Program-made: the position numbers and the translations under genes | Shown here: in pieces, positions 55,801 to 57,199 of the stretch | How the letters are laid out: every line of letters starts with the position of its first letter | How positions within the stretch are numbered: the first letter of the stretch is position 1 | Origin: Epiperipatus broadwayi | Lineage: Eukaryota > Onychophora > Udeonychophora > Euonychophora > Peripatidae | Reading direction: 5' to 3' | NCBI GenBank assembly: GCA_028023455.1 | Contig: JAQFVV010006353.1 | Span: 990,001-1,054,000 of the forward strand | DNA: 64,000 bases | The notes under the pieces: generated by a model | Seen by the model: the letters and a program-made list of their open reading frames with translations, nothing else | Database searches by the model: none | What the model was told of the DNA's origin: nothing

Positions 55801-57074
55801 GTGTGTTGTGAGATTGTATGTTATATTCCTAATATTTCTGCTGTTTATTGCACTAATGATTGCTAAATGCTTTGTCAGTTTTCGTAATTTTTTTATTTGC
55901 TCACCTGTTTTTAATTTTCATTGTAAGATAGTTAATTTTAAATACGTTTAGTTTGCGGTTCTTGCAAACTTCAAATCTTTTGGCTGGTGGTTTAACGTCT
56001 TTATTGTTCTGGTTTTTTGAAATGAGAGATATCTTTCTAGATTATGAAAGATCGTAATCATATATATATTTTTGTCTTGTATGTGAAATCAACCATGTTT
56101 GCTTTAAATGCAGTATAACATGCAGCAGCCCTGCAGCGTTATAACGTCATTAGTTAATAAGCTACTGATTCATTGTCCACGCTGGTTTTGTTGATTTCCT
56201 ACAAGACCGTAATTGTTTTCATATCTCTGAATCAGGAAACTAGAGTTTCTGTTCTTTGCAATTTTTATAAATCGCCAACAGGAAGATACTATCCAATCCA
56301 TTTTTATTTTTAAATTTATAGGTGAGAGAAATTTTACTGCCAAGGCGTTTAACATTTTCATGTTTGCTGTACTCATGAGCACTCTCTGATAAATATGTGC
56401 AATCAAATCTAAATCAAACTTTTTTTATTCATGGCTAGATTTAACTTTATTCTATTGTCCTGATTTTTAATAAAATTTACAACTGGTTTAAACTTAATTT
56501 GGCTGACATTTGTCTTAATGATTTTATTTCTCAATTGTCTAAACAATATTTAAGATTTCTTGTTTCTCCCTGAGTTTAGTCTGGCACATTTAGGTTCATA
56601 TATCTTGTCCATCCTTAAAATAAATGTCTAGTTGCGAATTTTCAGCTAATGGCCTCCTTGTGGTCAGTATATGCGAAACCAAAATCTTTCATCTGGTACA
56701 ATTTCATGGTGTTATAAAAATATATAATCGAATGGTTTCGATCTCCAGAAGTACTAGAACTAGAGTCAATCCGAAGGCCTTACACTCCAGTCTGCTATTT
56801 AACCAGCACAACATTTTATTGTTATTATAACTATCTTATGAAATTTTTTATTTCATTCTTGAACGTATCGAAATTATATTAGTTGTAATCCATTTGCATG
56901 TTCCAATTAAATCTTTTTTATTTATTGTTTGGCAAACAAATTAAGATCTTTTCAAAATAATTTGCTTTTATTAAATTTTTAATTTTTTATTATTTTTATT
57001 TTATAGGGGTCGATAGTTATTTGGTGCAGAGCTTTTCGGAACATGTTCTTGAAAAATTTATTTCAGTATCTCAG
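4741..57074 (+). CDS. UTP4: UTP4 (Cirhin), U3 small nucleolar RNA-associated protein 4 homolog; N-terminal half, ten exons
   Basis: UTP4 is a nucleolar WD40 protein of the t-UTP/UTPA subcomplex of the SSU processome, which supports rDNA transcription and early 18S rRNA processing. Coding exons: 4741-4844, 8042-8096, 11251-11364, 11459-11527, 20913-20997, 27855-28014, 30409-30484, 36375-36422, 46261-46429, 57007-57074. They sum to 948 nt, 316 codons, with matching phases and GT/AG at each junction. The product starts MGEFVVHHVPF, close to the UTP4 start, and WD40 blades follow in family order (IEIWN, LAWVNNQLFSSG, CLSWHETESILVSG, VIYVWNSDTG, KTCFWNSKKG, THDVKALIP). Human UTP4 is 686 residues, so this is about half. 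The last exon ends in phase 0 before a donor, and no later exon was found before 64000. The acceptor at 4729 and 11 nt of 5' UTR before the ATG imply an upstream non-coding exon that I could not locate. The family call is firm; each exon border is a by-eye splice call. Confidence 0.9.
5000..6670. other. UTP4 intron 1, no recognised element
   Basis: AT-rich intron. At 5495-5540 a roughly 25-bp unit is doubled (TTACTT.ACTTAGATTCTAC), and a T-rich triplication follows at 5688-5780. Nothing else was recognised. Confidence 0.4.
5688..5780. repeat. Short tandem repeat, about 35 bp x 3
   Basis: Three copies of a T-rich unit ending in GTTTTATAGAATATAT. Unit length changes with the T-run, as expected from replication slippage. 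Confidence 0.8.
6678..7094 (+). CDS. Unrecognised 138-codon open frame inside UTP4 intron 1
   Basis: This is the longest uninterrupted reading frame in the window. The protein is rich in Ile, Asn, Lys and Leu, as AT-rich DNA forces. It includes PIEYLQSVVKKTFVDKKIDW and WIKRITFACITNLRF. No domain was recognised, and there is no TATA box, poly(A) site or flanking repeat to mark it as a gene. In DNA of this composition a frame this long is uncommon but can arise by chance in 64 kb over six frames. It could also be a decayed transposon ORF. Confidence 0.2.
   Translation: MLFYLLHINSLNCKFPIAYRFLNVIHRQQAEHNKPIEYLQSVVKKTFVDKKIDWSKIFKWIKRITFACITNLRFLSTLNKCHSTIKIELFENKLINNHLYNISIKIVDIVDLLSFGYYFVNCIWKPVSNDLLYLKFKE
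7484..7797. repeat. Foldback element, about 145-bp arms
   Basis: The left arm begins at AAACAGGCAAAACTC and the right arm ends with its reverse complement. The loop is short. The minus-strand hammerhead core of the left arm reads CTGACTA (G8 lost), so it should be inactive. The right arm is deleted across the core. Confidence 0.85.
8042..8096 (+). CDS. UTP4: UTP4 exon 2
   Basis: Acceptor ATATTAG ends at 8041 and donor GTAAGA starts at 8097. One base completes a split Arg codon, then 18 codons include CIEIWNTYDKIHL, the typical WD-blade end IEIWN. It ends in phase 0. Confidence 0.85.
8120..8520. mobile_element. Inverted SINE-like pair with tRNA-like box B
   Basis: Arms around TAGATGATTTCAAACATCTAA (about 8187) and ATTAGACGATGGAAATAGTCC (about 8485) are inverted copies of a unit also seen at 17700, 27410 and 42545. 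On the minus strand near 8350-8375, TCGGTTCGATTTCC resembles a pol III B box. Confidence 0.55.
8584..8935. repeat. Foldback element, about 165-bp arms
   Basis: Nearly symmetrical palindrome. The arms begin and end with TAAAACAGGCAAAA and its complement, and share the GATGCCAGAAGGCTTGTGC and GGATGAGTA landmarks. Each arm has a hammerhead core, CTGACGA...GAAA, pointing outward from the loop. Confidence 0.88.
8690..8744 (-). ncRNA. Hammerhead ribozyme motif (foldback family, left arm)
   Basis: On the minus strand: stem I 5' TCCTCA (8732-8737), CTGACGA (8725-8731), a GGC/GCC stem II, GAAA (8708-8711), then CTAG, UC and stem I 3' TGGGGA (8696-8701). TCCTCA pairs with TGGGGA over 6 bp with one G-U. 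The bases closest to the core in stem II are A and A, which do not pair; that is the main structural doubt. Confidence 0.6.
8990..9290. mobile_element. Inverted copy of the 338-bp hammerhead repeat family
   Basis: The ends CTGCACCACTCTCATGCAAGG and CCTTGTATGAGAGTAGTATAG are inverted relatives, as are the interior AAAGATATGTG and ATATATCTTT strings. On the minus strand near 9123-9146 the hammerhead survives only as AACTGATGGGTGCTGG; stem II 3' and GAAA are deleted. Confidence 0.65.
9290..9900 (+). mobile_element. Tandem pair of 338-bp hammerhead repeat units
   Basis: TAAAGATAT.TGTAAGAGATTG occurs at 9398 and 9736, a 338-bp period, and the flanking CTAATGAATGGCTAATAATTATA and CAGATAGAAACCAG-type strings repeat in order. 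The first unit has a damaged hammerhead; the second has lost the core between GATTGTGATG and CATCTTGGGGA. Confidence 0.7.
9421..9475 (+). ncRNA. Broken hammerhead ribozyme motif
   Basis: GTGCTGATTCAGCA forms stem II and GAAA is at 9455-9458, but the first core box reads ATGATGA instead of CTGATGA, so conserved C3 is lost. The distal stem I (GATC at 9421, GATCAT near 9469) can still pair. Confidence 0.6.
9905..10540. other. UTP4 intron 2, repeat-like but unplaced
   Basis: CGCATGCACCTTGTGTGCTTAA at about 9965 and CATGCGCTTTGTGTGCTTAAA at about 10315 are partial direct copies some 350 bp apart. An A-run at 10359-10373 could be a retroposed tail. No gene seen. Confidence 0.4.
10540..10750. repeat. 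Foldback family, diverged member with hammerhead core
   Basis: Carries the CTCTCATCAC end, AATAGATGCC, GATCCTAA and GGGGATATTGGATAG landmarks. CTGATGA near 10681 is followed by GAAA and CTAAAT; the U-H cleavage site has changed. Confidence 0.55.
10762..10915. repeat. Long hairpin (about 39-bp arms) capped by a hammerhead-like core
   Basis: The arm from TTGAAACATATGAACAAAG through CACCTTAAAAGACAAATGA is repeated inverted from TCATTTGTCTTTTAAGGTG to ATATGTTTCAAG with few mismatches. At the tip the string GACCTGAAGAT.GTTCA is doubled, then GCGTGAAATGC and TTGGGAG. This looks like a hammerhead with a duplicated first box and stem II strand. Confidence 0.7.
11251..11364 (+). CDS. UTP4: UTP4 exon 3
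   Basis: Thirty-eight codons between acceptor TTGTTTAG and donor GTAAGT. ETLAWVNNQLFSSGLHG and ISEYNLNTL match the second WD blade of UTP4 (human has a CW..GQRLFSAGL-type strand here). Confidence 0.9.
11459..11527 (+). CDS. UTP4: UTP4 exon 4
   Basis: Twenty-three codons, separated from exon 3 by only 94 bp. The motif SSPIWCLGSQKN fits the GPIWS strand of UTP4. Acceptor CTTTAG, donor GTAAGT. Confidence 0.85.
11865..11935 (-). repeat. tRNA-like relic (SINE head)
   Basis: On the minus strand TGGCTCAATTGCTAAGAA resembles a pol III A box and AAGTTCGAGTTCT a B box, spaced as in tRNA. The cloverleaf is not intact and no acceptor stem pairs cleanly. Confidence 0.5.
12408..13323. mobile_element. GGTA-ended DNA transposon, copy 1 (916 bp)
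   Basis: Terminal inverted repeats of 38 bp with two mismatches: GGTAGTTTTCTATTCT then GTCAGCCGCTTGATGGC at the left, and the complement at 13286-13323. The flanks AAAAAATT (12400-12407) and AAAAAATC (13324-13331) fit an 8-bp target duplication. The interior is GC-richer than its surroundings and has no intact transposase; a 76-codon frame over the left end is not a gene. Subterminal motifs (ACACATGCTGTTTACG, CCGGTAATGTTATAT) recur in copies 2 and 3. Confidence 0.85.
13325..14055. other. UTP4 intron 4, nothing recognised
   Basis: AT-rich intron between the transposon at 12408-13323 and the hammerhead element at 14060. No gene or repeat landmark was recognised. Confidence 0.35.
14060..14420 (+). 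mobile_element. Hammerhead-bearing SINE/retrozyme-like element, single copy
   Basis: Same order as the two units at 37.2-38.06 kb: GAAGAGTTGGAGTGGATTGC, TATTAATACAAACTGAGCAC, hammerhead, then a tRNA-like stretch (GTGTGGATAGTTGAAGGGTG, B-box-like TGTTCAAATCCCC at about 14311). Confidence 0.75.
14169..14229 (+). ncRNA. Type I hammerhead ribozyme motif
   Basis: GATAATC (14169-14175) and ACCAA form the 5' side of stem I. CTGATGA is at 14184-14190, stem II GTGCTGGTTCAGCAC at 14191-14205, GAAA at 14206-14209, a minimal stem III, and the predicted cleavage dinucleotide TA at 14216-14217. TTGGT and GATTATT then close stem I. All core bases are canonical. Confidence 0.85.
14640..15110 (+). mobile_element. 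RTE-type LINE 3' fragment
   Basis: The plus-strand frames read WAGHIVRRTGNS and then WMDEIRN..GV.WRR.AMYWRNWTK with stops between them. This is the standard C-terminal end of RTE-clade LINE proteins, followed by a short tail. Confidence 0.8.
15660..15900 (-). mobile_element. Decayed SINE-like unit with box B-like site
   Basis: The minus strand carries the TTTTAAAAACATTTAACAAT.AATATTAGATGA-type body of the 42545 family. Near 15870-15890, GTGTTCGCTTCC is a degenerate B box. Confidence 0.4.
15930..16790. repeat. Tandem 339-bp repeat pair plus inverted partial unit
   Basis: TGTAAACATAGCGCTATATA occurs at 16121 and 16460 and inverted at about 15935. The following blocks (GACGTCATTCA.TCAGACATC, CTTGTGTTGGGAATTAAAG-like, GCATGCACAATTAGCTTG) recur in order in both full units at over 95% identity by eye, so the duplication is recent. 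A related family lies at 34975-35510. Confidence 0.85.
16845..16920 (+). repeat. tRNA-derived SINE head
   Basis: TAGCTTAATGGGTTAAAGC is A-box-like and AAGTTCAATTCCC B-box-like at tRNA spacing. The acceptor stem is not intact. It runs straight into foldback sequence (ACACAGGCTAAACTCTCC). Confidence 0.6.
16915..17630. repeat. Foldback element, about 340-bp arms
   Basis: The left arm from CTCTCCATACAGTAG and the right arm ending CTGTATGGAGAG are complementary along most of their length, meeting near 17245-17260. Minus-strand hammerhead core at 17041-17064 (CTGATGA, GAAA, CTAGTC) and plus-strand core near 17418; both have weakened stem II. Confidence 0.85.
18270..18640 (-). mobile_element. RTE-type LINE 3' fragment
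   Basis: Minus-strand frames contain RDVC-type, MDEIKKYTRI and EDGLNMERPSFCSESIMGK, the tail region of RTE proteins, with stops. It lies within UTP4 intron 4. Confidence 0.65.
18971..19285. repeat. Hairpin element with about 90-bp arms
   Basis: TATAACTTTTTAATAGCTCGAATATAGATGAAATAATGC-type left arm (18975 on) is inverted at 19239-19280. A partial further copy of the right arm is at about 19460-19550. No coding sequence. Confidence 0.75.
19560..20330. other. UTP4 intron 4, nothing recognised
   Basis: AT-rich. A 61-codon frame at 20112-20297 has no recognisable motif and runs into a foldback-family end. Confidence 0.35.
20330..20630. repeat. Foldback family, diverged short member
   Basis: Inverted ends ATTATTTTTTCTCTCACCAC and GTGGTGAGAGAAAAAAGAAT, with AATAAATGGCAGATAGTAG.GCTTAATAAAT and its inverted counterpart. 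The hammerhead core is mostly deleted; only ACTAGTAGTCTGGGAATCTTGG-like remnants remain. Confidence 0.7.
20913..20997 (+). CDS. UTP4: UTP4 exon 5
   Basis: Acceptor TTTTTTAG, donor GTAAGA. It encodes AGTDNGCIIICESSEGKVV, a blade end, then a basic linker QFARKK. It ends with one base of a Ser codon that exon 6 completes. Confidence 0.85.
21250..21620 (+). mobile_element. RTE-type LINE 3' fragment
   Basis: Plus-strand frames read YGCESWVVTSKTTIRLESKI-like and, further on, a GHTHKI, W..VW.DMENW tail with the final TGATAATGATGA. The copy is heavily frameshifted. Confidence 0.6.
22053..23751. mobile_element. GGTA-ended DNA transposon, copy 2 (1699 bp)
   Basis: TIRs of about 40 bp: GGTAAAAGCCTGAAATCC at 22053 and its exact complement ending at 23751, with the next part (about 20 bp) similar. 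Both sides carry CAAGAAAG (22045-22052, 23752-23759), a perfect 8-bp target duplication. Internal motifs shared with copies 1 and 3 include ACACATAAAAATGCCGTTTA and CCGGTAACATTATAT. A 74-codon frame at 22443-22667 (RTGFAKAHALSHVSAWWGK) may be a transposase remnant but was not recognised. Confidence 0.88.
23760..24480. other. UTP4 intron 5, nothing recognised
   Basis: AT-rich intron between the transposon and a foldback member. No gene or repeat landmark seen. Confidence 0.35.
24480..24980. repeat. Foldback family, diverged member
   Basis: Landmarks in order: AATCAACAGATGCTAGATGGTAG, TCTAGACTAGTTTCTAAATT, GACATCACATGACC. On the minus strand CTGACGA (24598-24604) and GAAA (24581-24584) persist with CTAGTC, but the UTP4-sense strand has only the complement. 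A 75-codon frame here is not a gene. Confidence 0.65.
25079..25710 (-). mobile_element. Solo LTR, 632 bp
   Basis: The element begins TGTTATG and ends CTATAACA, giving TG...CA ends with a short inverted repeat. ACTAT flanks it on both sides (25074-25078, 25711-25715), the 5-bp target duplication typical of LTR retrotransposons. Read on the minus strand it has a TATA box (TATAAATA, complement of 25515-25522) and a downstream poly(A) signal AATAAA (complement of 25151-25156), so U3-R-U5 order is minus. No internal region remains, consistent with LTR-LTR recombination. Superfamily cannot be told from the LTR alone. Confidence 0.85.
25515..25522 (-). promoter_or_regulatory. TATA box of solo LTR
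   Basis: TATAAATA on the minus strand, within a GGCTATAAATAG context, roughly 190 bp from the U3 end of the LTR. Confidence 0.65.
26165..26915. mobile_element. TIR element related to the one at 40374, older copy
   Basis: CAATGGAGCCGTGAACTATG at the left and a complementary AGCTTCACTAT end at the right resemble the CAGTGGA ends of the copy at 40374. Interior blocks match in order (TATCTAACTA, TGTAAACAAA, ACAGCCATTTTT, TTTATGTTGAAAGCA, AAACAATATGTATTC, CTTGGAACAAAAT). A 105-codon frame at 26449-26766 inside it was not recognised. Confidence 0.7.
26970..27360. other. UTP4 intron 5, nothing recognised
   Basis: Low-complexity AT-rich sequence with no repeat landmark. Confidence 0.35.
27360..27535 (+). 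mobile_element. Short retroelement copy with Penelope-like hammerhead relic
   Basis: CTGAAGA at 27374 opens a stem II (GAG...CTC) but the GAAA box reads AAAA. It is followed by TATTACTAACAGTTGAATGCA and ATTAGATGATGGAAATAGTCC, the body shared with copies at 17700-17830 and 42545-42665. Confidence 0.5.
27855..28014 (+). CDS. UTP4: UTP4 exon 6
   Basis: It completes Ser, then QILCLSWHETESILVSG and VIYVWNSDTGESI form a full WD blade, and DIIIWSIALT starts the next (human IVWGVAF). Donor GTAAGT at 28015. This is the most diagnostic exon after the first. Confidence 0.92.
28015..30408. other. UTP4 intron 6, no recognised element
   Basis: 2.4 kb intron. No long open frame, no clear inverted repeat and no family landmark was found. 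Confidence 0.4.
30409..30484 (+). CDS. UTP4: UTP4 exon 7
   Basis: Acceptor TTACAG, donor GTAAGT. The split Arg codon is completed, then VIVTGDSRGKTCFWNSKKG is a clear WD strand C/D pair corresponding to the SAGKVQFWD stretch of the family. Confidence 0.9.
30600..32030. other. UTP4 intron 7, first part, nothing recognised
   Basis: Slightly less AT-rich than surroundings, with no open frame or repeat landmark I can name. Confidence 0.35.
32036..32408. repeat. Foldback element, about 170-bp arms
   Basis: From TGTTGTTAAAACAGGCAAAAC to the complementary TTTTACCTGTTTTAA. Left-arm minus-strand core has CTGATGA and GAAA, but the cleavage dinucleotide is changed (TTAGGC). Right-arm plus core near 32258 has a 3-base shorter stem II loop. 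Neither looks fully intact. Confidence 0.85.
32410..34960. other. Unexplained, partly GC-richer stretch in UTP4 intron 7
   Basis: About 32440-33460 and 34200-34520 have clearly higher GC than the rest of the intron and look like inserted DNA. A 108-codon frame at 34220-34546 starts MGQDEFIRCFPQVF and includes LVLWLAYMVKTSASGMAQ; no family was recognised. I found no matched terminal repeats. Confidence 0.35.
34975..35510. repeat. Diverged tandem/inverted repeat related to 15930-16790
   Basis: GGGTGGATTCATTCC.TTCTTTCTAAAATACTATATC occurs at about 35100 and 35396, each followed by AAAGCGCATGTGCATTGGCTTAA, with a middle block AATGACGGTTCGTAAATTG like the GTGACGTTTAGTAAACTC block at 16180. Same family, separate subfamily. 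Confidence 0.65.
35690..35915. repeat. Tandem repeat, about 122 bp x 2
   Basis: GAGAAGTTTA, AAAAATTATATGG and GAGAACTTAT.A.ATTCTCA.ATTC recur in order with starts at 35712 and 35834. Confidence 0.75.
36375..36422 (+). CDS. UTP4: UTP4 exon 8
   Basis: Short 16-codon exon EHQSHKADILTVCIDQ after a long T-tract and TTTTTTAG acceptor; donor GTAGTA. It matches the KSH..NADVQSIAV..Q segment. Its phases agree with both neighbours, which supports so short an exon. Confidence 0.82.
37380..37440 (+). ncRNA. Type I hammerhead ribozyme motif, unit 1
   Basis: GATAATC (37380-37386) and ACCAA on the 5' side of stem I; CTGATGA 37395-37401; stem II GTGCTGGTTTAGCAT; GAAA 37417-37420; cleavage dinucleotide TA 37427-37428; TTGGT and GATTATT close stem I. 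Stem II is closed by a G-U wobble. Stem III is only one or two pairs. Confidence 0.83.
37859..37919 (+). ncRNA. Type I hammerhead ribozyme motif, unit 2
   Basis: GATAATC (37859-37865) pairs perfectly with GATTATC (37913-37919), and ACCAA with TTGGT. Core: CTGATGA 37874-37880, GAAA 37896-37899, TA 37906-37907. Stem III (ATATGTAT) is nearly self-complementary, as in dimer-acting minimal hammerheads. This is the best-formed copy in the window. Confidence 0.87.
38390..38680. repeat. Foldback family, diverged single arm
   Basis: CTCTCATGACAGTTATATCACTGAG, TCAATACATGTCAGACAGTAG and CCCCCAGATTGGTCTCC follow the family order, but the hammerhead core is destroyed. Frames on either strand here are not genes. 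Confidence 0.55.
38700..39065. repeat. Foldback element, about 150-bp arms
   Basis: Starts ATTAAAACAGGTAAAATTCTCC and ends GGAGAATTTTGCCTGTTTTAAT. The left-arm minus-strand core reads CTGTTGA (A6 changed), so it should be inactive; the right arm lacks the core. Confidence 0.85.
39140..40310. repeat. Foldback-family fragments and unplaced sequence
   Basis: About 39240-39470 carries AAGTGCATTAGATCATAAAG, AAGCTAGAAACTAGTTTGGAGATATTG and a CTATTGA core relic. About 39890-40310 carries CAATAAGACATCACGTGAT and CTCATCACTATTATGCTGCC, the outer landmarks of the diverged subfamily. Between them is AT-rich sequence without features. Confidence 0.45.
40374..41016. mobile_element. CAGTGGA-ended TIR element with TA target site
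   Basis: CAGTGGAGCTGGGAACT at 40374 and its approximate complement ending CTACTG at 41016, with TA on both sides. TIRs starting CAGT and a TA duplication are typical of the pogo/Tigger branch of Tc1/mariner. At 643 bp with no open frame it is non-autonomous. Pairs with the older copy at 26165. Confidence 0.72.
41278..41332 (-). ncRNA. Hammerhead ribozyme motif (foldback family, left arm)
   Basis: Minus strand: TCCTCA (41320-41325), CTGATGA (41313-41319), GGC/GCC stem II, GAAA (41296-41299), CTAG, UC, TGGGGA (41284-41289). The outer CCAA/TTGG pair extends stem I beyond an internal loop. Confidence 0.62.
42126..42180 (+). ncRNA. Hammerhead ribozyme motif (foldback family, right arm)
   Basis: CCAA 42126-42129, TCCTCA 42133-42138, CTGATGA 42139-42145, stem II with GGC and GCC, GAAA 42159-42162, CTAG, cleavage dinucleotide TC 42167-42168, TGGGGA 42169-42174, TTGG 42177-42180. 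Stem III is the palindrome ACTAGT. The A-A opposition at the base of stem II is the only non-canonical feature. This copy lies in sense orientation in UTP4 intron 8. Confidence 0.65.
42545..42665 (+). mobile_element. Short retroelement copy (same body as 27410)
   Basis: TATTACTAACAGTTGAATGTA, TTTTTCTAAACACATTCAATA and ATTAGATGATGGAAATAGTCC match copies at 17700-17830 and 27410-27535. Its 5' part is truncated. Confidence 0.65.
43193..43264. repeat. Perfect 31-bp inverted repeat with 10-nt spacer
   Basis: The arm at 43193-43223 (containing GAGATTGCGCTTTACGC) is exactly complementary to 43234-43264. CTATTGTATAAGA occurs on both sides (43150-43162, 43267-43279), a 13-bp direct repeat enclosing the hairpin. 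The right copy is also the start of the mariner TIR. Confidence 0.9.
43267..44158 (+). pseudogene. Mariner-like transposon with broken transposase
   Basis: The TIRs TTGTATAAGAGTAAGTCAA and, at the right end, TTGTATGATGATGAGTCAA (complement) share AGTCAAAAATTA next. Between them, shifting frames read MAAPLMIYTKE, LCAQYGES, ENVYEWIEK, STINSAHYNEML, FSHDN, and a tail FEVLKH, the order of a mariner transposase (helix-turn-helix, then the DDE/D domain). At about 890 bp it is shorter than a full mariner (about 1.3 kb), with internal deletions, frameshifts and lost catalytic spacing. A 77-codon frame at 43660-43893 is part of it. Confidence 0.8.
44400..44460 (-). ncRNA. Hammerhead ribozyme motif
   Basis: Minus strand: CTGACGA (44430-44436), stem II GTGCTGATTCAGCAC (44415-44429, fully paired), GAAA (44411-44414), TGTGCA forming a short stem III, cleavage UC (44403-44404). 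Stem I next to the core is only CAA/TTG plus a wobble. Confidence 0.75.
44691..44927. mobile_element. Palindromic Penelope-like insertion, 237 bp, 13-bp target duplication
   Basis: TTAAACTGTAGTA flanks both sides (44678-44690, 44928-44940). Inside, arms of about 80 bp from ATTGCTTATAATAG to CTATTATAAGCAAT-like sequence fold back around a centre holding CTGATGA (complement of 44791-44797) and GAAA (complement of 44771-44774). Penelope-like elements have hammerheads and frequently inverted partial copies, which fits. Confidence 0.7.
45000..45047 (+). ncRNA. Hammerhead ribozyme motif with damaged stem II
   Basis: CTGATGA 45005-45011, GAAA 45026-45029, TGCCCA stem III and cleavage TC at 45036-45037. 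Stem II (GTACGGATCAGCAT) has lost a base and a pair relative to its relatives. Confidence 0.6.
45180..46260. other. UTP4 intron 8, final kilobase
   Basis: Mostly featureless AT-rich DNA. It holds an exact 34-bp tandem duplication and, near 45950-46040, a loose inverted pair (CTCTAGAGCCATCTATTGTAAGC and CTTACAATAAATGGCTTTAG). Confidence 0.4.
45447..45514. repeat. Exact 34-bp tandem duplication
   Basis: AGCATTTTTCACACTAAAAT with its next 14 bases occurs twice without a mismatch at 45447-45480 and 45481-45514. Confidence 0.95.
46261..46429 (+). CDS. UTP4: UTP4 exon 9
   Basis: Acceptor TTTACAG; donor GTAACG after the first G of a Gly codon. It encodes KVYSSGVDPMVASF, a hydrophilic loop, then KRWIHTHDVKALIPLKG and LLSGG. 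The H-x-HDV motif and SGG strand are UTP4 landmarks (family HHTHDVR and LISGG). Confidence 0.9.
46880..47400 (-). mobile_element. RTE-type LINE 3' fragment with internal duplication
   Basis: Minus-strand frames read RDVCWNLHKNIKNKYRKEQ and HKWMDNIRKFAEAM, tail motifs of the RTE protein. A block starting CTGCTTAATGTATCAGTTTA is tandemly duplicated at about 47044 and 47218 (period about 174 bp). Confidence 0.75.
47480..48370. repeat. Foldback element, about 420-bp arms
   Basis: Left arm from CACTAAACATCACATG-like sequence and CAAACTCTCCATACAGTAG; right arm ends GTGTGGAGAGTTTTGCCTC. Core boxes have decayed to GTGATGA (minus, left) and TCGATGA (plus, right). Confidence 0.82.
48580..49560 (-). 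mobile_element. RTE-type LINE, reverse transcriptase fragment
   Basis: Minus-strand frames contain VLNDEMLIKPVFK, NDGIVVDNLKVADEN, LNDNDI.NNWKE and, further downstream, an IHQKTTIRLHNDIRI block, which match the thumb-proximal and mid RT parts of the copy at 60420-64000. Many stops. Confidence 0.7.
49750..50750 (-). mobile_element. L1/Tx1-like LINE tail with C2HC zinc-binding motif
   Basis: The minus strand reads FNELWISLKNFFVQPSRYN, IRKIYSQLGNLVRGNRTAA, LNLNDLGLHTINTFKIK and then, at 50007-50228, the frame with CSLCHKDSETQYHLFFEC. That is the connection segment and zf-RVT domain (C-x2-C-x8-H-x4-C here) found after the reverse transcriptase in L1/Tx1-type LINEs. No reverse transcriptase core is left. 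It is a different lineage from the RTE copies. Confidence 0.78.
50890..50960 (-). ncRNA. Penelope-type hammerhead-like motif
   Basis: Minus strand: CTGAAGA (50934-50940), A, a GAC/GTC stem II around TGCTGAAAT, GAAA (50914-50917), then TTGTC. Stem II is 3-4 bp and stem I does not pair well, so activity is doubtful. Confidence 0.5.
51000..52470. other. UTP4 intron 9, middle part
   Basis: AT-rich. About 44 bp around TTATGTTCTTAG.G.TTCATTTTTGATAA is doubled at 51838 and 51882. No gene seen. Confidence 0.4.
52470..52780 (+). mobile_element. Hammerhead-bearing repeat, third subtype
   Basis: Shares TATATAAGATTGTTAAGCTGAGAC and the downstream TTGAGCTATTC.ATGTGTTTA.GC.TAATCAAAAAATTT-like block with 10915-11090, and holds the hammerhead at 52547. 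Confidence 0.55.
52540..52585 (+). ncRNA. Hammerhead ribozyme motif with palindromic stem III
   Basis: CTGAAGA 52547-52553; stem II GTGCTG/CAGTAT (6 bp with two wobbles); GAAA 52569-52572; the last A starts ATGCAT, a perfect palindrome, followed by U-U as cleavage site and TTGGGAGG. The layout suits a two-strand (dimeric) hammerhead. Confidence 0.65.
52800..53640. other. UTP4 intron 9, nothing recognised
   Basis: AT-rich sequence upstream of the mariner relic. No repeat landmark was recognised. Confidence 0.35.
53690..54370 (-). pseudogene. Mariner-like transposase relic
   Basis: Minus strand: near 54350 MKDQNFEQCINIKFCVKT, then CLNGIRD and KVQDAIWSND (N-terminal helix-turn-helix half), then WMKSYLAKKSITQLD, and at 53700-53880 MLKGQRLSSITDIQKNVRQL and FQKWERHFNQW. 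This is the start and end of a mariner transposase. The middle, with the first two catalytic aspartates, is deleted, and stops are present. It is a different lineage from the relic at 43267. TIRs were not found. Confidence 0.75.
54540..55230. other. UTP4 intron 9, T-rich and featureless
   Basis: Several long T runs (54952-54969, 55033-55049) and a short ATT microsatellite near 54775-54795. No gene. Confidence 0.4.
55230..57000. other. Unclassified insertion-like stretch in UTP4 intron 9
   Basis: 55230-55610 is GC-richer than its surroundings. Frames at 55715-55951 (hydrophobic), 56170-56406 (minus) and 56624-56830 are short and unrecognised. It may be an old retroelement, but I saw no protein motif or paired ends. 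Confidence 0.3.
57007..57074 (+). CDS. UTP4: UTP4 exon 10 (last seen in window)
   Basis: Acceptor TTATAG, donor GTAAAT. The split Gly codon is completed, then VDSYLVQSFSEHVLEKF follows the SGG strand, as TDTHLVF does in the human protein. Ends in phase 0. The following 6.9 kb hold only repeats, so the second half of the gene is outside the window. Confidence 0.85.
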
Positions 57075-57199
57075 GTAAATTTCTTTGATTCATTTTACAC
57101 ACACGCACATGAAATACCTTTTTGTAATTTAGTGAGTGATTAGACGTAAGGTATAAATGTTCCACTGATATTACATAGAATTTACATAAAGCAATAGCA